Of a stretch of DNA of 64,000 bases, positions 1 to 8,845 are shown in pieces; position 1 is the first letter of the stretch; each line of letters starts with the position of its first letter. Source of the DNA: Candidatus Peregrinibacteria bacterium CG_4_10_14_0_2_um_filter_38_24 (GTDB taxonomy: Bacteria; Patescibacteriota; Gracilibacteria; UBA1369; LOWO2-01-FULL-3); contig PFOM01000004.1 in assembly GCA_002792535.1 (NCBI GenBank), positions 1 through 64,000 of the forward strand, written 5' to 3'. The translations under genes were made by a program, and so were the position numbers. The notes under the pieces were generated by a model that saw only the letters and a list, made by a program, of their open reading frames with translations, did no database searches and was not told the origin of the DNA.

Positions 1-79
1 ATGATCTGTACCCTAAAAAGTAGACACGGGTATAGTTTTCTTTTGTTAGAATGAGTTAGTAATCAATTAACAAAAGAAT

Positions 80-526
80 ATGAGAACAATATTTTCAAGC
101 GAGCAAATCGCTAAGTTAGAACAAAACCCATGTGTTTTTAGATGTAGTCAAAGATTTATACATTACACCTATGAATTCAAAAAACGAGCTTTGGATTTGT
201 ATTTCCAGGGAATCAATCCGGACGAGATTTGGAAACAAGCCGGTTTTGATATTGGCATGTGGAAAAAAGGCTATTGCAGGTATACGCTCAAAGACTGGAG
301 GAGAATGGTCAAAAAAGGAGGTCTGGAAAGCTTGACCAAACCACCAGGAGTTCAGGCAGATGGCGGATACAAAAGAGCCAGATCACCCGAAACTGATAGA
401 GTTAGGCGGCTTGAGCTTCAGGTTAAATATCTTGAAAAAGAAAATGGTTTTTTAGCCAAACTCCGGGCCAAAAGAGCGGAGTCAAACTCAGGTCGCGGGA
501 CAAATACAGGCTTATCAGAGAGTTAA
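80..526 (+). CDS. IS3-family transposase OrfA (helix-turn-helix, C-terminal coiled coil)
   Basis: 148-aa ORF ending in a leucine-zipper-like RRLELQVKYLEKENGFLAKL, located before orfB. Confidence 0.85.
   Translation: MRTIFSSEQIAKLEQNPCVFRCSQRFIHYTYEFKKRALDLYFQGINPDEIWKQAGFDIGMWKKGYCRYTLKDWRRMVKKGGLESLTKPPGVQADGGYKRARSPETDRVRRLELQVKYLEKENGFLAKLRAKRAESNSGRGTNTGLSES
448..454 (+). promoter_or_regulatory. Candidate -1 programmed frameshift heptamer T TTT TTA
   Basis: orfA frame reads GGT TTT TTA at 446-454; slipping back one base enters the open orfB frame. Confidence 0.75.
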
Positions 527-1341
527 AAGATGATGTCAATATCCTTTGTGGACTGGCGGGTGCTTCCAGAGCCGGATACTACAAATGGCTGAAGTTTGCA
601 GACAAACCGGACAAAGATCATTCTGATTACCTCGCAGTCAAGAAAGTTTTTGATAGAGGAAAAGGCAAATACGGCTGGAGAAACATTAAAATGAGGCTGC
701 CGGATATGAATCACAAGAAGATACAGAGGATAATGAGAAAATATGAATTGATCACCATGGTGAGAAAAAAGAATCCATACAAACAGATGATGAAGAAGAG
801 CTTGGAGCACAGGATATTCCCCAACAAGCTACAAAGAGAATTCCATCAGATTTTGCCGCACAAGGTTTTCTGCACTGACATCACATACATTCCGTTTCTG
901 AGCCGCTTTGCCTATCTTTCCGTTATCAAAGATATTGCGAGTGGTGAAGTTGTGGCATGGAATCTCTCCCTATCTTTGGGGGTCGCTTTGGTTACAGAGA
1001 CTGTGAAAAACATACAGTTGGATTCGTATGAAAACGTCATGATTCACCCTGACCAAGGATTTCATTACACCAATCCAGCTTATATTGAGATCATCAAGAA
1101 ATTGAAGATGACCCAATCAATGTTCCGTAAGGCGAACTGTATAGATAATGCACCCATTGAATCCTTCTTCGGCCACATGAAAGACGAGCTTGATTACAAG
1201 TCCTGCCAATCTTTCAAACAATTGAGCTTGGCAATCGACGAATATATGAGATACTACAATCATGAAAGAAAACAGTGGATCAGAAACAAGATGACACCTG
1301 TTGTATACAGAGATCATCTTCTGGCCAAGGCCGAGGGTTAG
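451..1341 (+). CDS. IS3-family transposase OrfB (DDE integrase core), probably made by -1 frameshift from orfA
   Basis: Frame is open from 436 and reads ...LIRELKDDVNILCGLAGASRAGYYKWLK...YGWRNIKMRLPDMNHKK upstream of the tracked ATG at 691; DDE motifs present. Confidence 0.88.
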   Translation, partial: FSQTPGQKSGVKLRSRDKYRLIRELKDDVNILCGLAGASRAGYYKWLKFADKPDKDHSDYLAVKKVFDRGKGKYGWRNIKMRLPDMNHKKIQRIMRKYELITMVRKKNPYKQMMKKSLEHRIFPNKLQREFHQILPHKVFCTDITYIPFLSRFAYLSVIKDIASGEVVAWNLSLSLGVALVTETVKNIQLDSYENVMIHPDQGFHYTNPAYIEIIKKLKMTQSMFRKANCIDNAPIESFFGHMKDELDYKSCQSFKQLSLAIDEYMRYYNHERKQWIRNKMTPVVYRDHLLAKAEG

Positions 1342-1378
1342 GGGGTTCTAAAGTGTCTACTGAAAGGGGTACGGATCA

Positions 1379-1759
1379 GATATAATTAAAGTTTGGGCTG
1401 GACGAACTAATGCTAAAAGATTTAGAGATAGTGCGTATAAATGTAAGAGATGGGTTGCTGTAGAAAAAGATAGAATTATTGGATTTGTGGAGCATGGTGA
1501 TGATGATGAATTGTGGGGTTTGTATGTGCATAAAAATTATGTTGGTAAGGGAATTGGAAGTCGTTTGCTTAACATCGCTGAAAAATCTCTTAAATCTCAA
1601 GGAGTTAAGGTTATTAAAATAAAATCAACCCTTACGGCTAGGAGGTTTTACGAGAAACATGGCTATAAAGTGGTAAAAAAAGTTTTGCATCCGGTTGAGG
1701 ATAAAAAGCTTAGGATTTATATAATGGCAAAGTTTACAAAGGGGATTGGACCCGAGTAG
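1379..1759 (+). pseudogene. GNAT-family N-acetyltransferase, 5' end truncated by the IS element
   Basis: Frame open from the IS right end: DIIKVWAGRTNAKRFRDSAYKCKRWVAVEKDRIIGFVEHGDDDELWGLYVHKNYVGKGIGSRLLNIAEKSL; GNAT motif A (V.k.y.GkGIGsrLL) present. Confidence 0.8.
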
Positions 1760-1830
1760 TCAGCTAATGCCTTGGTAAGAATTTCTTTAAAGGAGTATAT
1801 TAGGTATGTTAATTTGTTAATTTTATATAT

Positions 1831-2076
1831 ATGAATAAATTTGCAGGATTTCTTGGAGGAGAAGCGGCTGGATTTTTCCGTTTCTTTTTTCCGATGATGA
1901 TTCTTTTAGTTGTATGGAGTTTATTGTGGAAGGGATTGGCGCTTTGGCATGCTGGAAGAAAAGGACAACCATGGTGGTTTGTGATTTTGTTGGTAGTAAA
2001 TACTATGGGTATTCTTGAAATTATTTATCTTTTTGCTGTGCTTAAGATGAAGTTTTCAAAATTGTTTAAAAAATAA
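1831..2076 (+). CDS. Small membrane protein, DUF5652-like
   Basis: 81 aa; WSLLWKGLALWHAGRKGQPWWFVILLVVNTMGILEIIYLF pattern. Confidence 0.75.
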   Translation: MNKFAGFLGGEAAGFFRFFFPMMILLVVWSLLWKGLALWHAGRKGQPWWFVILLVVNTMGILEIIYLFAVLKMKFSKLFKK

Positions 2077-2103
2077 TTTGTTAATTTATTTACCTATTTT
2101 CAT

Positions 2104-2904
2104 ATGAAAAAAATAAATGAAGTATTAGATCTTTCAGCTAAAACTGCTGTTGTGACTGGTGGATCAAGAGGCATTGGTTTCGGGATTGCTTCTAGGCTTG
2201 CTGAGGCTGGGGCAAACGTTGTGATTGCGTCGATAAATGAAGAGGAAGTCATAAAAGCTGTGAAGACTATTACTGATAATGGATGGAGTGCAAAAGGATT
2301 GGTCGCAGATGTTTCAAAGGAAGAAGATGTTTTGAATATGCGAAAATTTGCTGTTGAAAATTTTGGTGGTGTTGATATTTTGGTTAACAATGCGGGAATA
2401 TTTCCTTCTATTCCGATTGCTAATATGACGATTGATGATTTTAAAAAAGTTATTTCTGTGAACTTGGAAGGTGTTTTTCTTTGTACAAAATATTTCAGTG
2501 AAGAAATGATCAAGAAGGGGAATGGAGGAAAAATTATTAATGTGACTTCTATTGATGCGCTTCATCCATCGTCTATCGGATTAGCTCATTATGATGCGTC
2601 AAAACATGGTGTTTGGGGGTTCACAAAAAATAGTGCACTTGAATTAGCGCCTCATAAAATTTGGGTTAATGCCGTCGCTCCCGGTGGAATCGCGACTCCT
2701 GGAGTTGCAGAGATGCAAGGAGGTGGTGCTGATACAACCGTCGATATGTCGAAATTTTTGGAAGTTTTCTTGAATAAAATTCCGATGCATCGGATGGGGG
2801 AACCGGATGATATTGCGAAAGTTGCTCTTTTCCTTGCGTCAGATATGTCGTCTTATATGACCGGTTCACAAATCGTTGTTGATGGAGGATTTTTGTTGAG
2901 TTGA
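2104..2904 (+). CDS. SDR-family oxidoreductase
   Basis: TGGSRGIGFGIA cofactor motif, NNAG, YDASKHG catalytic motif. Confidence 0.93.
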   Translation: MKKINEVLDLSAKTAVVTGGSRGIGFGIASRLAEAGANVVIASINEEEVIKAVKTITDNGWSAKGLVADVSKEEDVLNMRKFAVENFGGVDILVNNAGIFPSIPIANMTIDDFKKVISVNLEGVFLCTKYFSEEMIKKGNGGKIINVTSIDALHPSSIGLAHYDASKHGVWGFTKNSALELAPHKIWVNAVAPGGIATPGVAEMQGGGADTTVDMSKFLEVFLNKIPMHRMGEPDDIAKVALFLASDMSSYMTGSQIVVDGGFLLS

Positions 2905-3062
2905 TAAAATCGTACTTATGGGTTTAACATTGGGGCGGTCTTTTCTGATTTCAAAGGAAATTATTGTTGATGAGAATATTCGATAAATCAGAGGAAAGAA
3001 CATTGCTGGATTGAAATAACTTTTTGATGTAGAATGGGTTTAAATTAAAAATTAATAGATAG

Positions 3063-4337
3063 ATGAAAATCGTTGTTATTATAATATTAACTCTGTTTAA
3101 CGGGTTTTTTTCGTTGGCTGAGATTGCGATTTTGTCTGTGAAGAGGCACAGGATGGAGCAAATGGCGGTGAAGGGAAATAAAAGGGCGCAGATGGTTTTG
3201 GAGTTATTGAAATATCCTGAAAGTTTTTTGTCTTCTGTTCAGGTGGGAATAACTTTGGTTGGAATAATCGCTGGTGCTTATGGTGGAGCGACTTTGACTC
3301 ATGATCTTGTTCCTTATGTCGAAAAGATTGAGCTTTTTGCTCCGTATGCGTATGGTGTATCTTTTGCGATAATTGTCACATTGATAACATATTTTTCGAT
3401 TGTTTTTGGGGAATTGATTCCCAAGACTATTGCGTTGAATTATTCGGAACAAATTGCGCTTTTGATGGCACCGTTTGTGAAATCTTTTTCAAGTTTGAGT
3501 TATCCTTTCGTGAAAGTTCTTTCATTCTCAACTACATTGATTTTAAAAGTTCTAAGCATTAGAAATAAAAAATTGGATGATCTTACGGAGGAGGAGCTTA
3601 AATATTTGCTTAAGACTGCGGGGAAACAAGGTGTCTTGGAAAAAGATGAAACGCAGATGCATCAAAATATATTTTTCTTTTCGGATCAAAAAGCAAAAAA
3701 TTTGCAAACAAATGCGAGTGATATTGAGTGGATTGATGTGAATGAAAAGATTGAAAATATTGAGAAAAAAATTAAGGATAGTCCTTATTCCAAATTCCCG
3801 GTATGTGATGGGGATTTGGATAAAATAAAAGGAATAATCACCTCCGAAGATTTTTTTGAAAGGAGAAATCAGAAGAGGTTTTCTCTAAAAAGAATTTTGA
3901 GTGAGCCGATTTTTGTGCCTGAAAATATGAATGCTTTTGATATTTTGAAGTTGTTTAAAAAACACAAACAATATATTGGGATTGTTATGGATGAATTTGG
4001 GGAGGTGGAGGGGATTATTACTCTTCATGATTTGACTGAGGCTATTGTAGGAGAGCTTCCCGAGGTTCAAAATGAGATTGATCCGGATATTGTTATGAGG
4101 GATGATTATTCGTTTTTTGTGGATGGAGGAATACAAATTCATCATCTTAATAAATCTCTTGGGGCTCAAGTTATTAATGAAAAGTCTCGTGATTATTTAA
4201 CTTTGGCTGGATTTATTTTGCATCATTTAAAAAGAGTTCCGAAAGAGGGTGAGAAGTTTGTTAACAATGGATTTGAGCTGGAAATTATTGATTTGGATGG
4301 AAGGAGGATTGATAAAGTCTTGGTGAAAAAGATTTGA
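3063..4337 (+). CDS. Hemolysin/CorC-family protein (DUF21 + CBS + CorC_HlyC)
   Basis: N-terminal TM DUF21-like region, CBS pair, C-terminal transporter-associated domain. Confidence 0.9.
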   Translation: MKIVVIIILTLFNGFFSLAEIAILSVKRHRMEQMAVKGNKRAQMVLELLKYPESFLSSVQVGITLVGIIAGAYGGATLTHDLVPYVEKIELFAPYAYGVSFAIIVTLITYFSIVFGELIPKTIALNYSEQIALLMAPFVKSFSSLSYPFVKVLSFSTTLILKVLSIRNKKLDDLTEEELKYLLKTAGKQGVLEKDETQMHQNIFFFSDQKAKNLQTNASDIEWIDVNEKIENIEKKIKDSPYSKFPVCDGDLDKIKGIITSEDFFERRNQKRFSLKRILSEPIFVPENMNAFDILKLFKKHKQYIGIVMDEFGEVEGIITLHDLTEAIVGELPEVQNEIDPDIVMRDDYSFFVDGGIQIHHLNKSLGAQVINEKSRDYLTLAGFILHHLKRVPKEGEKFVNNGFELEIIDLDGRRIDKVLVKKI

Positions 4338-4378
4338 ATGGAAGGAGGATTGATAAAGTCTTGGTGAAAAAGATTTGA
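4297..4378 (+). repeat. Perfect 41-bp tandem duplication across the stop codon
   Basis: atggaaggaggattgataaagtcttggtgaaaaagatttga occurs at 4297-4337 and 4338-4378. Confidence 0.97.
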
Positions 4379-4418
4379 AGGATGTATAATTGCGGTGGTA
4401 AAAAATAAAAATTTAGAA

Positions 4419-5834
4419 ATGACCAAATTTGAAAAACCAAAAGTGGTTGAAGTGGATAAAAAGCTAGGTCCTTCTAAGGTAAAAGGGTCTGAAGAGGAGA
4501 AATTTGATATTGAGCAGGGGGTAAGGGGAGTGTTAAAAGGGCTTGAGGCTGGGCTTGGGAATAAGTTGATTACCGGTTTGGATACTGAGGAATATAACCG
4601 AGTTTTTTTTGGTGATTTGGTGGATTTTCAAGCGGATCCAAAGCGTTTTGCGAAAATGTCTTCGCGTTTTGTTGAGCATCTTGCTCGGGCTATGAAAGAG
4701 GCAAAAGAAGTGAAATCTCCTGTCAGTTATGAAGCTGAGTTTGTTAACATGGAGTTGAAGAATAGTGCAGGTCTTTTTGCTAGAATTACTCTTAAAAAGT
4801 TTTCTTCTGATGATGAAGAGTTTAAGGCTTTTGAAGAAGAAATTCAGAAAATATCCGTAGGTTATATTTTATTGAGTTCAAAGGCTCAGCTTGATATTGC
4901 AATTAAATTAAAGGAGAAATGGAACTTTAGTGGTGATGCGGAGCTTTTGCGAAAAATGATAATTATTAATATAAAAAGGTCCGGTGATCTTAAGTATATG
5001 CAAATGGCGGTGAAAGATCCGAAATTTATGGCGGAATATCAGAAACTTATTGAAAGTGGTGTGGATCCCGAAGAGGCTTTTGAAAAAGCTATGAAAAAAA
5101 GTTCGCTAAAATTACAGAAAAGTTTCAAAAAATATTCTAAACAATGGCAAAATTCTAGTGTTTCTGATGTTTTTTCTGAGAATACGGGAACAGTCGCCGG
5201 GGTAAAAGTTGAAGTGCCCTCCGGTGATGAGGTGAAGGCGGCTGTTGTGGCATATCAGCAAGAAGGTGTCCATATAGATATTCCATCTGGTGGTAATGTT
5301 GGCGTTGTGCATATCGGAAATGAAATTGAGAGAGATGCCGCAATATATTATGTTGATGGTTCTCCGAAACTTTTTGTTTATGATCGTAATGCTGATGAAG
5401 GAATTCGTGGGCCAATTGATTCGTCAAAAGCGAAGGAAGCGTTTTTTGAGATGAGTATTGATGATTATTTTAGTAAAAAATTTCGTGAATTTGCTACTTT
5501 TGATTCTGAAAAAGATCCGACAAAAGTGGCGGATAATAAATTGTTGAAGGTCGCTCATGCGTTTTTCCCCGATTCAGCATTGAATAAAATTGCGCTTGAT
5601 GTTGGGACTAAACAGCTTTTGGATAATTTTGCTTATCTTTGTGTTACTGTTGACGAGAAGTATTTGTCGATGAGTAAAAAAATTGATTTTTTTGATCGTA
5701 TCTCGAATGATCCATTGGCTTCGTATGCCGCTAAAAAGATTTTGTCGGAAAGGGATTTTGTAAAAGAACGAGGGAATTTGAGTGTTTTTGAGGGAGAATT
5801 GAAAGTAAAGAGGCCTCAGTTCTTTGAGGAGTGA
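4419..5834 (+). CDS. Hypothetical protein, no recognised domain
   Basis: Long ORF (tracked from 4395; ATG at 4419 gives MTKFEKPKV). Confidence 0.75.
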   Translation: MTKFEKPKVVEVDKKLGPSKVKGSEEEKFDIEQGVRGVLKGLEAGLGNKLITGLDTEEYNRVFFGDLVDFQADPKRFAKMSSRFVEHLARAMKEAKEVKSPVSYEAEFVNMELKNSAGLFARITLKKFSSDDEEFKAFEEEIQKISVGYILLSSKAQLDIAIKLKEKWNFSGDAELLRKMIIINIKRSGDLKYMQMAVKDPKFMAEYQKLIESGVDPEEAFEKAMKKSSLKLQKSFKKYSKQWQNSSVSDVFSENTGTVAGVKVEVPSGDEVKAAVVAYQQEGVHIDIPSGGNVGVVHIGNEIERDAAIYYVDGSPKLFVYDRNADEGIRGPIDSSKAKEAFFEMSIDDYFSKKFREFATFDSEKDPTKVADNKLLKVAHAFFPDSALNKIALDVGTKQLLDNFAYLCVTVDEKYLSMSKKIDFFDRISNDPLASYAAKKILSERDFVKERGNLSVFEGELKVKRPQFFEE

Positions 5835-5966
5835 TGGTTTTATGATCAATGAGCCTTGTCATTATCATAAGTCTGGATGGAGAATGTTACATCATGTGTC
5901 TTTTTGCCGATTTATGGGCTGTAAGAATTTTAAGAGAATGCTTGAAAAATATAATGAAGATAAAAA

Positions 5967-6458
5967 ATGTTAGATATTTATAAGTTTCTTGAAGATAATA
6001 AAATTGCATATCAGAGGTTTGATCATTCGGCTGTTTTTACTTGTGAGGAAGCTGATTTATTGGATATTGAAATTCCTGGAGTTAGTACGAAAAATCTTTT
6101 TTTGCGGGATAAAAATGGTAAGCGTCATTTTCTTGTTACGGTGGATAAAGATAAACAAGTGGATTTTGGAAAATTGAAAGAAATCCTTGAGGTCTCGAAG
6201 TTGAGTTTTGGTTCGCCTGAGCGTTTACAGAAGTATCTTGGTTTAACTCCCGGATCTGTTACTTTACTTGGAGTTATCAATGATTCTGATGGGGTTGTTG
6301 AAGTAATTATTGATGAAGAAATTTGGGGGCAAACTTTGCAATGTCATCCTTTGATAAATACTGCTTCACTTGCTATTGAGCATGAAGAAATAAAGAGGTT
6401 TTTGGATGCGGCACGACATTCTCCGAGGATTATTTCTATTTCTGCTAAAATTGTTTAA
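5967..6458 (+). CDS. YbaK/ProX-type aminoacyl-tRNA deacylase (prolyl-tRNA editing)
   Basis: KNLFLRDKNGKRHFLVTV, GSVTLLGVIND, CHPLINTASLAI motifs. Confidence 0.88.
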   Translation: MLDIYKFLEDNKIAYQRFDHSAVFTCEEADLLDIEIPGVSTKNLFLRDKNGKRHFLVTVDKDKQVDFGKLKEILEVSKLSFGSPERLQKYLGLTPGSVTLLGVINDSDGVVEVIIDEEIWGQTLQCHPLINTASLAIEHEEIKRFLDAARHSPRIISISAKIV

Positions 6459-8827
6459 TCTTCTTTTTCCTGTAAATAAAATGGTAAGAGCCATGGTGGT
6501 TTTAATTCGGGGATTTTTTTGATGAGATATAAATCATTTAAATTTATTTTTCCGTGATATAAATCTCGTAAATCTCCACCTTTTTCTATGAAAGCTAGAA
6601 TCATTTTATTTCCTTTGAAGTAGACAAGTTCGCGAGTGAATCCTCCTGGTTTTGAGGTGTCTATAAGTCCACGTTTTGTTTTTAGTGCGACACGTTGAGC
6701 TCTGGCTCTGTTAAAACCAAGGCTTATTAATGCGTTGACGGTTTCGACGAAACTTCCTTTCAGGGCTTTATCAACGCCTATTGTTGATGAGGCTGGCCAA
6801 TAAGTTTTTGGGATTGGATGTGACTGAACATTGTTTTGGTTGTATATGGCGAGGCCTTCTTCTGTAAATAAATAATCGGCTAAACCTCTTTGGAAAATTT
6901 TATAAGGTTGAGTTTTTCCGTTTACAGAGGTCAAAACGTGAGTTTCAATTTCATGAGCTATTGTGCCCTTGAGTCTTTGGGATGAAAAAGTTGCATCTTC
7001 GCGAATTGATATGTTTTTTTCTTTTCCTGCAATTACGTCGGAGATTAATTCTTTTTGAATAGAAACACTCCATTGTTTTAGGCCATATTTAGCGAGGATT
7101 TCTTCAAATTTGGCTTTTGCCTGAAGTGCATTTATCATAGGGCCTTCTTCCGGAAAAGTAGTCGGCATTGTTTTTACAAATGCTTCGGCTTCTTCTACCA
7201 ATAGTGGATCAGGGGCTCCATAAAGTTCTATGGATTTTTCAACAAATTGATCTGTTCCTCTGGCTTGTAATAAATTTATTTTGCGTATGATTTCGTCGGC
7301 TTTCTTTTTCCAAAGTATTCCGATAATTGAATCGGGGAATGCCATGTTTTGGATTGTAGTGATGAATTCTTCTGCATTAAAATTTAATGGTTTGTAAATA
7401 AATTGAGGATTGTAATTCGTGTCGGCAAGAATTTGTTTTTCCTCCTCTTCTAAATTTATTGGCTTCAAATAATGTAATAAATGTATTTGTTTGTCGATAT
7501 CCATCAGGCTTGATTCAAGTGCAAGGCTTTTGGTGTTTTTGGATGGTTTTTCGGTGAAGATAGAAGGCCATGAAATTTTTGGAATTTTGACGGCATTGCG
7601 GAGTATGGTTTTTTTATTCGGATCAATTAATATGTCTTTTAAATCACGCATGCCAAGTTGGACGGGAGTGTCTTCTCCCAAGTCTCCGATATCGACGACT
7701 GTGACAATTCTTTGGGTTTTGATGTTAAGTTTGCATTTTGTGTCGGGTTCTATCCCTAATAATCGCGCTAAATGTTGATCTACCATTGTTTTTTCTTTCG
7801 AGAAGTCTACACGTGCATTTACCTTTTGTTTCCCTTTTTCTCCAATGATTTCAATAGTGTCGTTTACTCCGATAATTGGTTTTTCTTTTTGTTCGGTAGG
7901 TCTTTCGGCGCGTTGTCCGAAAAGATCGAGGGCGATTCGTACGCCTTTTTCTGGCGTTTGGACTTTGATTCCTTCAATACGTTCGAGTCGGCGATGTAGA
8001 GGGGCCATGTTTGCGATTTGTACTGAAAGTCCGGCGCGTGCGTTGATTTCGAGAAGGACTGGCCCTGATGTTTTATCTAAACTTATGTCTATTGCGGCAA
8101 AACCAAGATTACTTATTTGTTGAACGCGAGAGGCGATTAATAGGATTTTTTCCCAATGAGGAATTTTTAAACCTGTGATGTCTCCGTATCCCGGAACTTC
8201 CGAAATTCTTTTGCCGTATTGTGTTGTGTATGTAATTTCTCCTTTGGAAATGTCGATTCCTGCGGCAATTCCTCCTAAATGCACGTTGGCTTTTCCGTCG
8301 GATTTTTCTGTTGGTAGTCGCAACATTGCCATTACCGGGATGAGGTTGTGAACGATTACACGGATGTCTGGAAGACCTTTGTAGGCGATTGAAGCAAATG
8401 GTTCCGGTGCTATAAGTATTTGCTCGAAGAGTGCAATGTCTGAAATTTCATTCATGGAATAACGGCTGTCCAGTATGTCTTCAATATGATCTTTTAAAGT
8501 TTCTTGGGAAATACTTTCGTCGTTTGATTTGATGAATTTTTTCCCTTTTCTATCTTTTATAATTATTATTCCTTCTCCGCCGTATCCGGAATCTGGTTTC
8601 ACTACAAATGATTGAGGAAGTGCGTTCCAATTAAAATTTTTTAATTCTTTTTTTTCGGAAATAGATGCATATAATTTTGCTGTTGGAATGCCGCGGGCCG
8701 CGAGAAAGTGTTTTGTTTTTAGCTTACTGTCTGCCATCAATACGGCCTTTTTTTGATTGTAGGCTTTTATGTAAAGTAGATTTCTAGCGTTGATGCCGAG
8801 AAGGCCTGGATTGTGAAAAAACCACAT
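6455..8827 (-). CDS. Fusion: RimK-like ATP-grasp alpha-L-glutamate ligase-like domain + retropepsin-like (RimB/zinc-protease-type) domain + DUF1704 metallopeptidase domain
   Basis: ATP-grasp FVVKPDSGYGGEGI and VLLEINARAGL; IIGVNDTIEI..VNARVD...PVQLGMRDLKDILIDPNK; HEIETH...EEGLA of the DUF1704 family. Confidence 0.88.
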   Translation of the reverse strand: MWFFHNPGLLGINARNLLYIKAYNQKKAVLMADSKLKTKHFLAARGIPTAKLYASISEKKELKNFNWNALPQSFVVKPDSGYGGEGIIIIKDRKGKKFIKSNDESISQETLKDHIEDILDSRYSMNEISDIALFEQILIAPEPFASIAYKGLPDIRVIVHNLIPVMAMLRLPTEKSDGKANVHLGGIAAGIDISKGEITYTTQYGKRISEVPGYGDITGLKIPHWEKILLIASRVQQISNLGFAAIDISLDKTSGPVLLEINARAGLSVQIANMAPLHRRLERIEGIKVQTPEKGVRIALDLFGQRAERPTEQKEKPIIGVNDTIEIIGEKGKQKVNARVDFSKEKTMVDQHLARLLGIEPDTKCKLNIKTQRIVTVVDIGDLGEDTPVQLGMRDLKDILIDPNKKTILRNAVKIPKISWPSIFTEKPSKNTKSLALESSLMDIDKQIHLLHYLKPINLEEEEKQILADTNYNPQFIYKPLNFNAEEFITTIQNMAFPDSIIGILWKKKADEIIRKINLLQARGTDQFVEKSIELYGAPDPLLVEEAEAFVKTMPTTFPEEGPMINALQAKAKFEEILAKYGLKQWSVSIQKELISDVIAGKEKNISIREDATFSSQRLKGTIAHEIETHVLTSVNGKTQPYKIFQRGLADYLFTEEGLAIYNQNNVQSHPIPKTYWPASSTIGVDKALKGSFVETVNALISLGFNRARAQRVALKTKRGLIDTSKPGGFTRELVYFKGNKMILAFIEKGGDLRDLYHGKINLNDLYLIKKIPELKPPWLLPFYLQEKED

Positions 8828-8845
8828 GATGTAAGAGTTAGTTTA

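Larger units (their letters stand above)
2..1378 (+). mobile_element. Complete IS3-family insertion sequence (1377 bp)
   Basis: 26-bp terminal inverted repeats TGATCTGTACCCTAAAAAGTAGACAC (2-27) and the complement of GTGTCTACTGAAAGGGGTACGGATCA (1353-1378), TG...CA ends, two overlapping frames orfA/orfB with DDE transposase motifs (CTDITYI, HPDQGFHY, NAPIESFFGHMKDE). Confidence 0.93.

Noticed and set aside
5843-5973. Possible Cys/His-rich micro-ORF starting MINEPCHYHKSG upstream of the YbaK gene
   Set aside because: An in-frame stop appears shortly after the start as I read the sequence; the longer reading needs a frameshift.
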